A stretch of DNA of 64,000 nt from Lachnospiraceae bacterium (GCA_021202335.1 JAJQDE010000053.1:1-64000), one strand, 5' to 3'; positions 26,034 through 36,079 are shown, numbered from the stretch's first letter. Numbers and translations: made by a program. Notes: generated by a model not told the origin, from the sequence alone.

Positions 26034-26685
26034 TTTCAATTAACTCCAAAAGCCCGAGAGGCTTTTCCAATAAAATTTCAGCGCCGCTCTCCAAAAGCCG
26101 CTCCCTGTCGCGGAAGCCCCAAAGCGCGCTGATGCATGTTATCCCGGCATTTTTTGCCGTTTGAATGTCGACCTCGGAGTCGCCCACATACACCGTGGTG
26201 TCTTTTTTCGCTCCGCATTTGTCCATGGCAAAGAAAACGCTGTCGGGCGCGGGCTTCCTCTTCATTGCGTCGCTGTCGCCCACCGCCACGGAAATTTGCG
26301 GGAAATACTGCCTTTTAAGCGTCTGCACCGCAAAATCAGCCTTGTTTGACACAATCGCCGTCTTAATCCCTCTTTCACTTAACTCCCGCAAAAGCTCCAA
26401 AACTCCCTCATAGGGTCTTGTCCTGTCGCTGCAGTGAGCAGCATAATATCGCTTAAATTCCTCAAACACCGCCTCAAAATCAGGGTTCTCTTCTCCGTCC
26501 GGCACTGCCCTTATAAGCAGTCTGCGTATTCCGTTCCCGACAAAGGCGCGTATCTCACCGATTTCCCTGCGGGGCAGCCGGAACGCCGCAAGCGCATGGT
26601 TTACCGCGTCCGTCAAATCCTCAAGCGTATCTAAAAGCGTCCCGTCCAGGTCAAAGATTACCGTTTCAGCTCTCATTCTCCGCAA
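26020..26685 (-). CDS. HAD-superfamily phosphatase, phosphoglycolate phosphatase-like
   Basis: A 221-residue HAD enzyme. Motif I is FDLDGTLLDTLED near residue 12, motif II includes TAIVSNKAD near residue 110, motif III is the KRKPAPDS lysine near 140, and motif IV is YVGDSEVDIQTAKNAG near 165. The cap lies between motifs I and II (C1 type). It is the Gph/PGPase-like clan, but substrate calls inside this clan are unreliable. The first codon is TTG at 26685 or ATG at 26676. Coupled to the MATE gene by overlap. Confidence 0.88.
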   Translation of the reverse strand: MRRMRAETVIFDLDGTLLDTLEDLTDAVNHALAAFRLPRREIGEIRAFVGNGIRRLLIRAVPDGEENPDFEAVFEEFKRYYAAHCSDRTRPYEGVLELLRELSERGIKTAIVSNKADFAVQTLKRQYFPQISVAVGDSDAMKRKPAPDSVFFAMDKCGAKKDTTVYVGDSEVDIQTAKNAGITCISALWGFRDRERLLESGAEILLEKPLGLLELIENEAI

Positions 26686-26755
26686 TTTTCCCGCTTCCTC
26701 TCATTACCGTTTCTTCTCATTATAATACACTCCCTGCAATAATTCCATACCAAAA

Positions 26756-27721
26756 TCAGTTGAGTATGTTATTCGCAAGCAGCCGGTCAATCTGCAGAAG
26801 CCCCGCGCCCTGCATACTCCGGCTTTCACCCAAATCCTTTGCCGAGCTTACCAGCATCCTTCTAAGCTCCGCGCCGGCAAGCTTTGGGTATTTCTGAAGG
26901 CAGAGCGCGCACGCGCCGCTCACAATCGGCGCGGACATTGACGTTCCGCTCTTGGCGACATAGGGCGTCAGCATGTATTTGCTGTTGCACGAAACGATAT
27001 CCGTCCCGGGAGCCACGATATCCGGCTTATTTAACGGGTTAGACTCCGGATTTCCCAAATCCCGCCCCGGACCGCGGCTTGAATATTCCTTGCAGAGCCG
27101 GCTTCCGTTCCCGCTGTAATCGCCGTCATGACAACCCACGCAGATGCACCGCGCGCACTCGCTTATCGGAGAAAGCGTCATAAGCCCCGGCCCCCTGTTT
27201 CCCGCCGCCGCCACAATCACAACCTCCAGCGCCCAAAGCAGCTCCAAATATCTTTTTAATACCACCCACTCTTCCCTGTCAATGCTTTCGTCAGACTCTA
27301 CCTCAATGGAAATGTTCAATACCCGTATCGGATAGCTTTTTTTCATTTCCATGACCCATTGCAGACCGGAAATAAGATTTTTAAGGCTGCCGCCGCCCTT
27401 TTTGTCCAGCACCTTTCCGCACAGCAGCAGACATTCCGGCGCAATCCCGCGGTATTTCCCCTTAGACGCCGCACCGTTTCCCGCTAAAATTCCACATACA
27501 TGGGTTCCATGCCCATTATCATCATACATTCCTCTTTGCGAAAAGCGCGTCCGGCGCTCACCCGTAAAATCGGCGAACTCCACAACGCGCCCCCTAAGGT
27601 CGGGATGCGACGCCACACCGCTGTCAAGCACCGCCACATATACCCCCCGACCCGTATACCGCAGCGTATTCTCCAAATCGCATCCGAGCATTCTCCGTAT
27701 TCTGTCCATTGACCTTCCCAC
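26756..27721 (-). CDS. Intracellular subtilisin-like serine protease (S8)
   Basis: A 321-residue subtilase with the full triad: Asp in VAVLDSGVASHPDLRG near residue 33, His in DNGHGTHVCGILAG near residue 72, Ser in KSGTSMSAPIVSGA near residue 268, and the oxyanion Asn in AAAGNRGPG. There is no signal peptide or long propeptide, so it should act inside the cell, like AprX-type proteases. It stands alone between the HAD gene and the ABC permease gene. Substrate is unknown. Confidence 0.93.
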   Translation of the reverse strand: MGRSMDRIRRMLGCDLENTLRYTGRGVYVAVLDSGVASHPDLRGRVVEFADFTGERRTRFSQRGMYDDNGHGTHVCGILAGNGAASKGKYRGIAPECLLLCGKVLDKKGGGSLKNLISGLQWVMEMKKSYPIRVLNISIEVESDESIDREEWVVLKRYLELLWALEVVIVAAAGNRGPGLMTLSPISECARCICVGCHDGDYSGNGSRLCKEYSSRGPGRDLGNPESNPLNKPDIVAPGTDIVSCNSKYMLTPYVAKSGTSMSAPIVSGACALCLQKYPKLAGAELRRMLVSSAKDLGESRSMQGAGLLQIDRLLANNILN

Positions 27722-27789
27722 ACCCTCAAAGCAGCCTGATGCCTTAATATATGCGTGGAAAAAGCCAATTGTTCAAAGCCCTCCCGGCT

Positions 27790-29154
27790 CTATTCGTTTC
27801 TGATTGCCGCAAGCGGGCTTAGACGCATTGCGCGAAGCGACGGAATAAAGCCTGCCGCCATTCCTATCACAATAGCAAAAATCACCGCAAGCGGACTCAG
27901 CCAAAGCGGAATCCTGCATATCGCTCCCGATATTCCCATTGATGCGCCCAAATCGCCCGACGCCACAAGAGTATTGATGACAAAGCTCAAAAGATAGCTG
28001 AAGCCTACTCCCGCAACGCCCCCGATAAATCCGATAAACCCGGCTTCCATGAGAAAGAGCGCCTGAATATTGCGGATGTCACAGCCCAGCACCTTCATCA
28101 CGCCTATTTCCTTTGTGCGCTCATAAATGGACATCATCATGGTATTTGTGATGCTGATTGCCGCCACAAGCATCGCCACCGCGCCAATCGCGCCAAGCAC
28201 CGCCTGTATCGTGTTCATGCTGTCCATCTCCTGTTGTATCCACTCTGCGGAGCTGTACGCATTATAGCCCATATCCTGTATCAGCTTCGTTAAATCCGTC
28301 ACGTTTTCCATATCGTCAACCTGCACGATAATTTCGGAATAAAAAATCTCATCATACGCCTTGCCGTTCTTTCTTGCCGGCTGCCCCGGGATAACCTCCT
28401 TTCGGAAAATCTGCTTAAGCTTTGCCTCAAGCGCGTCGATATCGCACAGGACATAGCCGCTGTAATTGCTCCAATCGTCAATATCCCCTGCCATCACGCC
28501 CGACACGTCTATAAGGTACTTTTTGGGCTGCTTCACCGCCGAGCCGTCCTCTGAGCTGCCGCCCTGCGCGTTCCAATATGCATCCGTGTCAAAAATATAA
28601 AATATGGTGTCGTTCATCAAATCAATATCGGGAACCTCGTTTGTTTCCCAATATACATATTTGCCTGTCTTTTCCACATAAAAGTCCGTCAGCACGCTCT
28701 GACCGAACAAAAACGAAAGCTCCGTCTGCGAGTCGGGAATACTGCCCCGGCTAAGCTCCAAATCCAGCCCCAAAAGCTCCTCCTGCGACATACCTAAAAC
28801 ATTCAGATATCCCATATACTGCCCGGTTTTTGCAAGCACGTTAAAGCTTAAGTGCGGGTAGACGCTCTCCACATGCTCCATGGCAAGGAGTTGATTGATA
28901 AGCGACTTATCAAGCCGCACCTCATCCTCCCCGCTGTCGATTGAATAATAGCCGCCCGAGTACACCTCTATCTGCGTCATGGAGCTGTAATTTGCATAAT
29001 TTTCCAGCATTGACTCCTTTAGTCCGTTTCCCAAAGCCACCATGACGACAATCGACGTGATGCCGATTACCACGCCAAGCACTGTAAGCGCCGTGCGCAG
29101 CTTGCGCTTCCACAAATTCGATATGCTCATCAGCAATATATCAGAAAATCTCAT
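27790..29154 (-). CDS. MacB/FtsX-type ABC transporter permease
   Basis: A 454-residue permease: one N-terminal helix (VLGVVIGITSIVVMVALGNG), a large extracytoplasmic MacB-PCD-like domain (residues 45-310), and a C-terminal FtsX domain with three helices containing YERTKEIGVMKVLGCD near residue 360. Such mechanotransmission permeases export peptides or lipids or control wall enzymes. It overlaps the CARDB gene by four bases (ATGA), and the ATPase gene lies one further upstream, giving a three-gene module. Confidence 0.93.
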   Translation of the reverse strand: MRFSDILLMSISNLWKRKLRTALTVLGVVIGITSIVVMVALGNGLKESMLENYANYSSMTQIEVYSGGYYSIDSGEDEVRLDKSLINQLLAMEHVESVYPHLSFNVLAKTGQYMGYLNVLGMSQEELLGLDLELSRGSIPDSQTELSFLFGQSVLTDFYVEKTGKYVYWETNEVPDIDLMNDTIFYIFDTDAYWNAQGGSSEDGSAVKQPKKYLIDVSGVMAGDIDDWSNYSGYVLCDIDALEAKLKQIFRKEVIPGQPARKNGKAYDEIFYSEIIVQVDDMENVTDLTKLIQDMGYNAYSSAEWIQQEMDSMNTIQAVLGAIGAVAMLVAAISITNTMMMSIYERTKEIGVMKVLGCDIRNIQALFLMEAGFIGFIGGVAGVGFSYLLSFVINTLVASGDLGASMGISGAICRIPLWLSPLAVIFAIVIGMAAGFIPSLRAMRLSPLAAIRNE

Positions 29155-30854
29155 GACAAATCATCTCCATCGTCATCATCAAGCATATCAAGCTCCTCCC
29201 TGAGCTGCTTTGCCTTTTTACGCTTTTTTGCTATTGCGATAATGACAATGACTGCCACGACAGCCGCAGCCGCACAAAGGACAATGACAGCAACAGGCGC
29301 GCCTGACGCCTGCTCTTCCCCGTCCGTTTCAAAATCCTCGTAATAAATATCCTTGCCGATATCATCATAGCTTTCCTCATACACATACAGGCTAAATTCC
29401 TTTTCAAGCTGCGTTTCATTTCCCGACTCGTCCTCGTAGGAAATAACCGCCGTCACAAGCCCCTCTCCCATATCGGGAGCAAGCCCTGTCACCATCGAGT
29501 CAACGCTCCCCGTCGCACCGGGAGAAATGTTCCCAAGGTATGTAAGGCTCTCGTCAACCGTGTCCGACTTATAGCTCACCTTCACGTTGTAAAGCGTGGT
29601 CTTTCCCGTATTATATATGCTGAACATGACATTCGTCTGCTCACCGACCGCGATGGACTCCGGCATCACCTCAAAGCTGCTCGTGTCAAGCTTCGACTCC
29701 TGCTTAATCGGCACGGACACGTTGGCAGTGTCGGAAAGATTAATCTGCTCATCTGTATCGTACTTCATATCCACCGTCAGCACATACGGCTTTTGCGCAA
29801 GATCCGATTTCGCTTCCATTTCAATGCTCATATTGTAGGTTTCGCCGGGCGCAATGGCTGCCGTATACACCGAGCTTGAACCTGAAGTCGGCAGAAACGC
29901 CGCATAGGTCGCCGTTGAATCGCTTCCCTCAACCGTAGCCTCAAGGTTAAACAATACATTTTTTACCGTTGTTTCCTCCGAGGTGTTCTTTACGCTCACG
30001 GTAAGCATAAACGTAGAGCCGGCGTAGACCGTTTCAGGCTCCGTCGTAAAGCCCGTGACAATAATGCGCGGGTTCGAGCTTTGTTTGTCCGTGTCCTCTA
30101 TCAGCTTTTCACTCGGGTTTTCTCCCTTGATGTTGATATATGTAACGATATCCGTTTCCACGGGCGAGCCGCCCTGATAATATGCAGCATGGAAGGTCAG
30201 CGGGTAACAGCCCGTCATCACATCCTCGCGCACCGTAAAGCTCCATCCGATATCCATGCGCTTACCGTACGCGTCCGCCGTATCGTCTGATGCCTGCAAA
30301 AGCTGCACGCACTGCGCATCGTACGCCTGTTCAATGTCAAAGGGCCATTTAGTCCTGTCGTTTGAAACGGTCGGCGTGATCACCACATCCGTAATATCTG
30401 TTTTCCCCATGTTGATCAGCGACAGCACCACATAGGTCTGCTCCCCGTATGACGCATCGCTGATGGGCACCTCATTTGAGAGCATCAGAAATGTTTCGGT
30501 TCCCGTGGTATTTTCCCCGGCAATCTCCAAAAGATATCCTTCGACCTCCGTTTCATAGGCGGAAAGCTCCGATATGGTAAGTCCCGCGTTTGCCATATAG
30601 GTCATGGCGCTGTTGTAAATCCTGTCCATTTTTTGGATTTTCTCGTCCGACAGGCTGTAGAGGTTCTTTAAATCCGTATAGTAGCGGTTAAGCTCCCCTC
30701 GGATATGGTATTTCCATTCGTCAGAGGCATAGTCTATTTCCATTTCCTCATCATCGTCATCGTCCGCATAGACAGGAACGACACTCGTACACAGCATCAG
30801 CGCTGCCGACAGCAAAAGCGCTGCCTTCCTCAGACTCCAAAATTTTTTCTTCAT
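29151..30854 (-). CDS. CARDB/COG1361-like membrane-anchored extracellular protein of the ABC module
   Basis: About 567 residues: signal peptide (KAALLLSAALMLCTSVVPVY), poly-Asp N-terminus, a helical region of about 80 residues, two to three CARDB-like beta-sandwich repeats (VSLINMGKTDITDVVITP, VSVKNTSEETTVKNVLFNL, FSIYNTGKTTLYNVKVSY), and a C-terminal helix VIVLCAAAAVVAVIVIIAIA with an acidic tail. Placed between ATPase and permease genes with overlaps on both sides, it is probably a dedicated extracellular partner of the transporter. I use ATG at 30854, which overlaps the ATPase stop as TGATG. Confidence 0.85.
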   Translation of the reverse strand: MKKKFWSLRKAALLLSAALMLCTSVVPVYADDDDDEEMEIDYASDEWKYHIRGELNRYYTDLKNLYSLSDEKIQKMDRIYNSAMTYMANAGLTISELSAYETEVEGYLLEIAGENTTGTETFLMLSNEVPISDASYGEQTYVVLSLINMGKTDITDVVITPTVSNDRTKWPFDIEQAYDAQCVQLLQASDDTADAYGKRMDIGWSFTVREDVMTGCYPLTFHAAYYQGGSPVETDIVTYINIKGENPSEKLIEDTDKQSSNPRIIVTGFTTEPETVYAGSTFMLTVSVKNTSEETTVKNVLFNLEATVEGSDSTATYAAFLPTSGSSSVYTAAIAPGETYNMSIEMEAKSDLAQKPYVLTVDMKYDTDEQINLSDTANVSVPIKQESKLDTSSFEVMPESIAVGEQTNVMFSIYNTGKTTLYNVKVSYKSDTVDESLTYLGNISPGATGSVDSMVTGLAPDMGEGLVTAVISYEDESGNETQLEKEFSLYVYEESYDDIGKDIYYEDFETDGEEQASGAPVAVIVLCAAAAVVAVIVIIAIAKKRKKAKQLREELDMLDDDDGDDLS

Positions 30855-31582
30855 CACTCTTCCCCCTCCCCATTCTCCGACGTGTTATCCTTCATATCCA
30901 CAATCTTTCCGTCGACAATCCGTATTATTTTATCCGCAAAGCCCGCAAGCGTGTTGTCATGCGTTACCATAATCAGCGTCTGATTTTGCTCCCGCACCAC
31001 GCTGCGCATTAAATTCATTATTTCGCGCGAGGTATTTGAGTCCAGATTGCCCGTGGGTTCATCCGCAAAAATTATTTCGGGCTTTACCACCAGCGCCCTT
31101 GCCACGCCGACCCGCTGCTGCTGTCCGCCCGACATCTGATTTGGCCTGTGGTCCCAATACTTGTCAAGCCCCACCATATGTACCATTTTTTTAGCGCGCT
31201 TTATACGCTCTCTTTTGGGAATGCCCTGAAAGGTAAGCGGCAGCGCCACATTTTCCACGGCGTTCATCGTTGTCATAAGGTTAAACGACTGGAAAATAAA
31301 TCCGATATGCTCCCTCCGAAAGCGCACCAGTTGATTTTCGTTTTTTGTTTCCATATGCTCGCCCGCTATGACAATCTCACCCTTTGTCGGCTTTTCAAGC
31401 CCTGCAAGCATATTTAAAAGCGTGGATTTACCCGAGCCGGAGGTTCCCACGATCGCGCAAAACTCGCCCCTGTTGATGCTGAAGCTCACCCCATTCAGCG
31501 CGCGCACGCGGTTGTCGCCTATTCTGTAAATCTTGTACAAATTCCTGACCTCAATGACCGTTTTAACGGAATTTCCCGGCAT
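30854..31582 (-). CDS. ABC transporter ATPase, MacB/LolD-type
   Basis: A 242-residue nucleotide-binding subunit. Walker A is GTSGSGKSTLLN near residue 42, the signature is MSGGQQQRVGVARAL near residue 146, Walker B is IIFADEPTGNLDS, and the H-loop is MVTHD. The short form and the FRREHIGFIFQSFNLM segment place it with the MacB/LolD/SalX subfamily, which matches the FtsX-type permease downstream. GGGGAAG precedes the ATG. A terminator-like hairpin lies about 30 bases upstream and could reduce expression relative to the SH3 gene. Confidence 0.96.
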   Translation of the reverse strand: MPGNSVKTVIEVRNLYKIYRIGDNRVRALNGVSFSINRGEFCAIVGTSGSGKSTLLNMLAGLEKPTKGEIVIAGEHMETKNENQLVRFRREHIGFIFQSFNLMTTMNAVENVALPLTFQGIPKRERIKRAKKMVHMVGLDKYWDHRPNQMSGGQQQRVGVARALVVKPEIIFADEPTGNLDSNTSREIMNLMRSVVREQNQTLIMVTHDNTLAGFADKIIRIVDGKIVDMKDNTSENGEGEE

Positions 31583-31612
31583 TTTTATCTTCCCCCATCC
31601 ATCGATAAAAAT

Positions 31613-31630
31613 CGCCGCCCGAAGGCGGCG
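31613..31630 (-). terminator. Intrinsic terminator or attenuator between the SH3 gene and the ABC module
   Basis: CGCCGCC-TTCG-GGCGGCG followed by ATTTTTA on the minus strand: a strong stem with a stable tetraloop. It ends or thins transcription before the ABC genes. Confidence 0.8.
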
Positions 31631-31634
31631 TTTC

Positions 31635-32609
31635 TTAGTATTCGTAGTCTACGTATTCCGTATCTTTTCTTAATCTGCTGTGGATGCTGCTGCGGTATTC
31701 CGAGTTATCATAGCTCTTATATTTGATGCCGCGCTGAATGTTTGTCATTTTCTCCCGCTGACTCTGCGTCAGGCTGTTCGTAATCTCCGCCTCGACAATC
31801 TTCATGTCTGCGACCTGCGTCACCGGCGCATACGCAAATTGGCTAAACTCCGTATAATAGGTGTTCATTTCCACATATTCGTATGTGTCCAAATCCGTTG
31901 TATTGATTGTGACCGCCTTGTCGTAGCCCTCCTTAAACTGGAAAATCGCTATCTGTCCCCACAGCTCGGTGGCATCGTCAAAGACGATTTCAACCACCCT
32001 GTCGCCGTAATCATTTATGGAAACGGACTTCGTAAAGGTAAGGTTAATATCCGATTTTACCTTGTCCTCATACAGCATTTTAAAGGAAATGCCTATCTCA
32101 TCGTCAAGCTTTACATAAAGAATCACCTTCTGAGAAATATAGCTGTTGAAGATATCCTTCTTGATTGTCATTTCATCATTCAGGGAAAGATAAACAAACT
32201 CATATCCGATATCCGACGCAATCTGCTGCGCAGCCGCAATCTGGTCGTCCGCGCTTGTCGGAAGCCCGATTGCTCCCGCCGTCGTAAGGGAATCCATCTT
32301 CACATAACAGATAACTCCAATGTTAATCCTATACCAGCCGTTGGAATACGCGCCCACCACCTGCACGGGAATGTTCGCGCCGATTGTGGTAATCACCTGT
32401 GAATTATAGTCCGGCTCCGCGTACACAACGCAGTTATCCTTTGTATAATACACATCCGACATTGTCGTGTAGGTGGTTCCCTTTGCCAAAACGCTCATAT
32501 CCGGGCTTATTGCGGCTGCCATTACGGCAAGCAATGCCACGGCAAGCAATGCCGCGGCAATTCCAAGCGTCAATGCCGCCATACGCTTTTTTAATCCGTC
32601 TTTTTTCAC
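31635..32609 (-). CDS. Secreted or membrane-anchored SH3-domain protein
   Basis: About 324 residues from GTG at 32609, which has AAAGGGG five bases before it. A basic start, one long helix (ALTLGIAAALLAVALLAVMA), then a bacterial SH3 domain (SDVYYTKDNCVVYAEPDYNS, GWYRINIGVICYV) and a C-terminal domain of about 200 residues that I do not recognise, ending in Tyr/Asp-rich sequence. Probably exposed at the wall. It follows the LRR genes at close spacing. A 17-base tandem duplication (32620-32653) doubles part of the leader. Confidence 0.75.
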   Translation of the reverse strand: MKKDGLKKRMAALTLGIAAALLAVALLAVMAAAISPDMSVLAKGTTYTTMSDVYYTKDNCVVYAEPDYNSQVITTIGANIPVQVVGAYSNGWYRINIGVICYVKMDSLTTAGAIGLPTSADDQIAAAQQIASDIGYEFVYLSLNDEMTIKKDIFNSYISQKVILYVKLDDEIGISFKMLYEDKVKSDINLTFTKSVSINDYGDRVVEIVFDDATELWGQIAIFQFKEGYDKAVTINTTDLDTYEYVEMNTYYTEFSQFAYAPVTQVADMKIVEAEITNSLTQSQREKMTNIQRGIKYKSYDNSEYRSSIHSRLRKDTEYVDYEY

Positions 32610-32674
32610 ATTAACCCCTTTCCGGCTCAAGCCTCCTTCCGGCTCAAGCTCCCAATCTCAGCAAATCCGTAAAT

Positions 32675-34105
32675 TTAATAATAATTATCATCCGTAAGCT
32701 CGAACGGGAATGAGTTGGACTTATAGGAGCATTTTGAATTTATCGTTACATCCGTAAAAATGCAGTTTGCAAACGCGGAATCGCCGATGCTCAAGGTGTA
32801 TTTCGTGATGCTCACGTCCGCAAGCGCCGTACAACCCGAAAACGCACTGTCACCAATGCTTATGACGGATTTCGGTATCTCCACCTCTGTAATGCCCGTG
32901 CAGTCCGCAAACGCCTCCTCCGGTATTGCCCCAATTCCCGATTTAATGGTCAGCTCCGTAATGCCGGTGCAGCCGTAAAACGCCCTGTTTCCAAGCTTTT
33001 CAAGCGTAGACGGAAGCTTGATTGCAGTAATGCCCACACAACCCTCAAATGCGCTCTCGCCTATTTCCTCTATGTAAGAGGGCAGCTTGCTCAGCGTCAT
33101 TGCCGTACAATTATAAAAGCTTTCATCACCTACCTCGGTCAATTCCGAAGGAAGCTTACTCAATGTCATTTTTTCACAATCATAAAACGCGTTGCTGCCT
33201 ATGCTCTCAATAGTGCTCGGAAGCGTAACGGTAATCAGCTCCGTACATTCGTTAAAGGTATCGTCCCCTATTTGCGTCACTCCGTCAGGAATGGAAATTT
33301 TAGTCAGGCGCTCGCAGCTGTCAAACGCCCCCTCGCCAAGCTCCGTCAAATCATCCGACAAATCCACCTTCACCAAAAGCTCACAGCCCTTAAACGCATT
33401 CTTCCCGATTGTTTCTACCGTATCAGGCATGGTCACGTTGATAAGCGTTTCCGAATTTGCAAAGGCGGAAGCGCCTATTTCCGTTATAGGCTGACCGCCC
33501 AAGGTGTCCGGAATGTCGAGCGTGTACGCCGAGCCTGTATATTTCGTAATGACCGCATGGTCACTGTAAAGGTCGTATTTATAATCGCCCTCCGTCGTCG
33601 ACTGCGCCGTATCCTCCGTGCTCTCCTCCTCCGAGCTTTCCTCCGAAGCGGAATTTGAGGTCAAAGCCGAGCCGGAAGCATCCGTTTCCAAAAAATACTC
33701 ATGGCTGTCGTTTCTGCTGCTGTCCACCGAGCCGCTCTTTGAAACTGTTCCGGAGCCTTCCGTCGAAGCTGAGCCTGATGTCCGGCTTGAGGTCGACGTC
33801 GAGCCGGAGCTTGTGCTTTTTCCGTTCCCGGTCTCCTCATCCTCCTGCTGCGCGTCATCAAAAACACGCATCGCAGTGGCGTAATTTCCCTGTGAATCCT
33901 CAATCAAAGACATGATATCATCGGGCAGCTCTCCGTCTGCGACCGCCGCTGTGTCTGTTTGGGTCTCCTGCGTTTCCTCCGTCGCAGATTCAGCAGCGGT
34001 TTCCTGCGCAGAGTCAAACGCGCCTGACTGATTTAAATAAATCGCAAGTAAGATGCCAAACGCTATCGTGCAGCCGCCTACCATTCCCCAAAATAGTTTC
34101 TCCAT
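32675..34105 (-). CDS. Membrane-anchored BspA-type leucine-rich-repeat protein
   Basis: A 476-residue protein with an N-terminal transmembrane helix (GCTIAFGILLAIYLNQSG), a Ser/Glu/Thr-rich linker of about 130 residues, and about eleven LRR_5 repeats of 23 residues, for example ITEIGASAFANSETLINVTM. The BspA-like repeat mediates adhesion in other bacteria. No sorting signal at the C-terminus, so it is held by the N-terminal helix. GGAGG lies before the ATG. It belongs to the run of LRR genes behind sortase B. Confidence 0.85.
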   Translation of the reverse strand: MEKLFWGMVGGCTIAFGILLAIYLNQSGAFDSAQETAAESATEETQETQTDTAAVADGELPDDIMSLIEDSQGNYATAMRVFDDAQQEDEETGNGKSTSSGSTSTSSRTSGSASTEGSGTVSKSGSVDSSRNDSHEYFLETDASGSALTSNSASEESSEEESTEDTAQSTTEGDYKYDLYSDHAVITKYTGSAYTLDIPDTLGGQPITEIGASAFANSETLINVTMPDTVETIGKNAFKGCELLVKVDLSDDLTELGEGAFDSCERLTKISIPDGVTQIGDDTFNECTELITVTLPSTIESIGSNAFYDCEKMTLSKLPSELTEVGDESFYNCTAMTLSKLPSYIEEIGESAFEGCVGITAIKLPSTLEKLGNRAFYGCTGITELTIKSGIGAIPEEAFADCTGITEVEIPKSVISIGDSAFSGCTALADVSITKYTLSIGDSAFANCIFTDVTINSKCSYKSNSFPFELTDDNYY

Positions 34106-34138
34106 TGTCAGCCTCCAATAAAAAGCTTTCGCAGCTCT

Positions 34139-36067
34139 TTAGTAAAATTCGCTTTCCGAAAGCTGCGTGCCGTAAAACGCTCCCCTTATAACGGTTTCCA
34201 AGCCTTCACAGCCCGTAAGGCCTGTAAGAGAGCTGCAGTTTCTGAACGCCTCCGCATTAATCCGCACTACGGAAGCCGGAATATCGACGTCCAAAATCTC
34301 ATCATGTCCCTTAAACGCCTCCGAACCGATAAGCTTAACGCCCTCAGGAATCTGCACATGCCCGGCAGTTCCCCTGTACGCAAGCAAAATGCCGTCCCCG
34401 ACAATCAGAAAGTCATCCTCATCGCCCGTGGACTCGCCGCTCTTCCATCCGTCAAGCCAGGCTGTTCCCTCAAACGCCTTTGTTCCAATATATTCCACCG
34501 TATCGGCAATCGTCACGCTGTCCAAATCGGAGCATGACATAAAAGCGCCGTATTCAATCCGGGTAACTCCCTCAGGAATATTTATCTTTCGCAGACCGCT
34601 TTGGGCAAACGCAAGCCTTCCGATTACCTGCACCGAACCGTCAATCTCATACTCGGTTAAGCTCTTATCCTGATAATATTTCCTTTGAGGAATATATTCC
34701 GCAATCTCAAGATTGCTTTCATCATAGCTTATATTGACGTCGGTTTCCGCAGAGCTTACGGCTTCCGGGCTTTCCTCCCCGCCGCTGCTCTCCTGCTCCT
34801 TCTGCGCTGCCTGCGTTTCCGTCAGCACATCCGCCGTCACTCCATCGGGCACTCCATATACCTGACCGTCATGGTTATTCATAAGCATGACTGCCTTTCC
34901 CGATGAAATTACCGTTTTTCCTATCACATCATCGCTTTCGGGAGCATCCAGCGGATGAATATAGTCCTGCGCATTCGCAAAGCCGCCGGCATTATCATCG
35001 CTGCCGCCGCTTACATCGTCGCCATCCGTTTCCACATCCGTTTCTGTTTCCGTAACCGTCGTCACCGTCGTAACAGTCGTTGAGCTTACGGCATCCGTTT
35101 CGTCCTCCTGCGCATCACCCAAATCGGGAAGCTCCTCATAATCCTCGTTACTGTCCAAAAAGTCCGTCGGGTACTCCGCAGAATAAATGACCTCTATCTC
35201 ATGCTCATTTCCATATGTTTCCGCCGTTGTTCCCCTTGTTGTAAAAATTTTCACATTCGGGCAGCCCGAAAAGGCAGTATCGTCAATATCCGTCACGGAC
35301 GCGGGAATTGCCGCCTGCATCAGATTTTCGTTATCCGCAAACGCCCTTTCCTCAACAGAGGCAGTTTCACTGAGCAGCACCACATTTTCCACAGACCCCA
35401 TATTAGTCATTGAATACTTAGGCACGCTCTCTACCGCATCCGAAATCATCACGTTCTTAACATTCTGCAAATTCCAAAACGCGTAAGCGTCTATGTCCTC
35501 CACCGTTTCCGGCATAACGTAGTTCTCACCCGCACGCGCAGGCAAAACCTGATAAAGCATCGTCATATCGCCATTATAAATCGCGCCGTTATAGTACGTA
35601 AGATAGCGGTTATCCTCATCCAAAATAACCTTTGCAAGGCTGTCGCAGCCGACAAACACGCCTGAGCCCCATGAGCTGACGTTTTTTCCGATTTCCACCG
35701 TAGCAAGCGCCGTGCAGCCCTCAAAGGCTCCCGGTCCGACCTTTTCCACACTGTCCGATATCGTAACGCCTGTCAGCGCCGTGCAGTCCTGAAACGCATT
35801 GTAGGAAATGACTGTGACACTGTCCGGGATAATAACCCCTGTCAGAGTTTCATTTCCGGCAAATGCTTCCTCACCGATTTCCGTAACCGTATCCGGGATG
35901 CTGACATACGTGTCAGTTCCCAAATACGCGGTAAGCGTTGTCCCGCTAAGCCGAAACGCCTCATCTCCCGCGGCGTCCACGCCGCCGCCTATACCAAAAG
36001 CCACGCACGCGAAAGCAAGTGCGCCAAGACCTGCCGCTCCCGCAAGCGCCAAAAGCTTATTATTCAT
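34139..36067 (-). CDS. Surface BspA-type leucine-rich-repeat protein, split repeat domain
   Basis: A 642-residue protein. The N-terminal hydrophobic stretch (ALAGAAGLGALAFACVAFGI) is a signal or anchor. Two blocks of LRR_5 repeats, residues 40-290 and 470-640, are separated by an acidic Ser/Thr/Val linker (TTVTTVTTVTETETDVETD) of about 180 residues. No C-terminal anchor. It probably forms part of the surface layer together with the neighbouring LRR proteins; the ligand is unknown. Confidence 0.85.
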   Translation of the reverse strand: MNNKLLALAGAAGLGALAFACVAFGIGGGVDAAGDEAFRLSGTTLTAYLGTDTYVSIPDTVTEIGEEAFAGNETLTGVIIPDSVTVISYNAFQDCTALTGVTISDSVEKVGPGAFEGCTALATVEIGKNVSSWGSGVFVGCDSLAKVILDEDNRYLTYYNGAIYNGDMTMLYQVLPARAGENYVMPETVEDIDAYAFWNLQNVKNVMISDAVESVPKYSMTNMGSVENVVLLSETASVEERAFADNENLMQAAIPASVTDIDDTAFSGCPNVKIFTTRGTTAETYGNEHEIEVIYSAEYPTDFLDSNEDYEELPDLGDAQEDETDAVSSTTVTTVTTVTETETDVETDGDDVSGGSDDNAGGFANAQDYIHPLDAPESDDVIGKTVISSGKAVMLMNNHDGQVYGVPDGVTADVLTETQAAQKEQESSGGEESPEAVSSAETDVNISYDESNLEIAEYIPQRKYYQDKSLTEYEIDGSVQVIGRLAFAQSGLRKINIPEGVTRIEYGAFMSCSDLDSVTIADTVEYIGTKAFEGTAWLDGWKSGESTGDEDDFLIVGDGILLAYRGTAGHVQIPEGVKLIGSEAFKGHDEILDVDIPASVVRINAEAFRNCSSLTGLTGCEGLETVIRGAFYGTQLSESEFY

Positions 36068-36079
36068 CGCAATCCTCCA

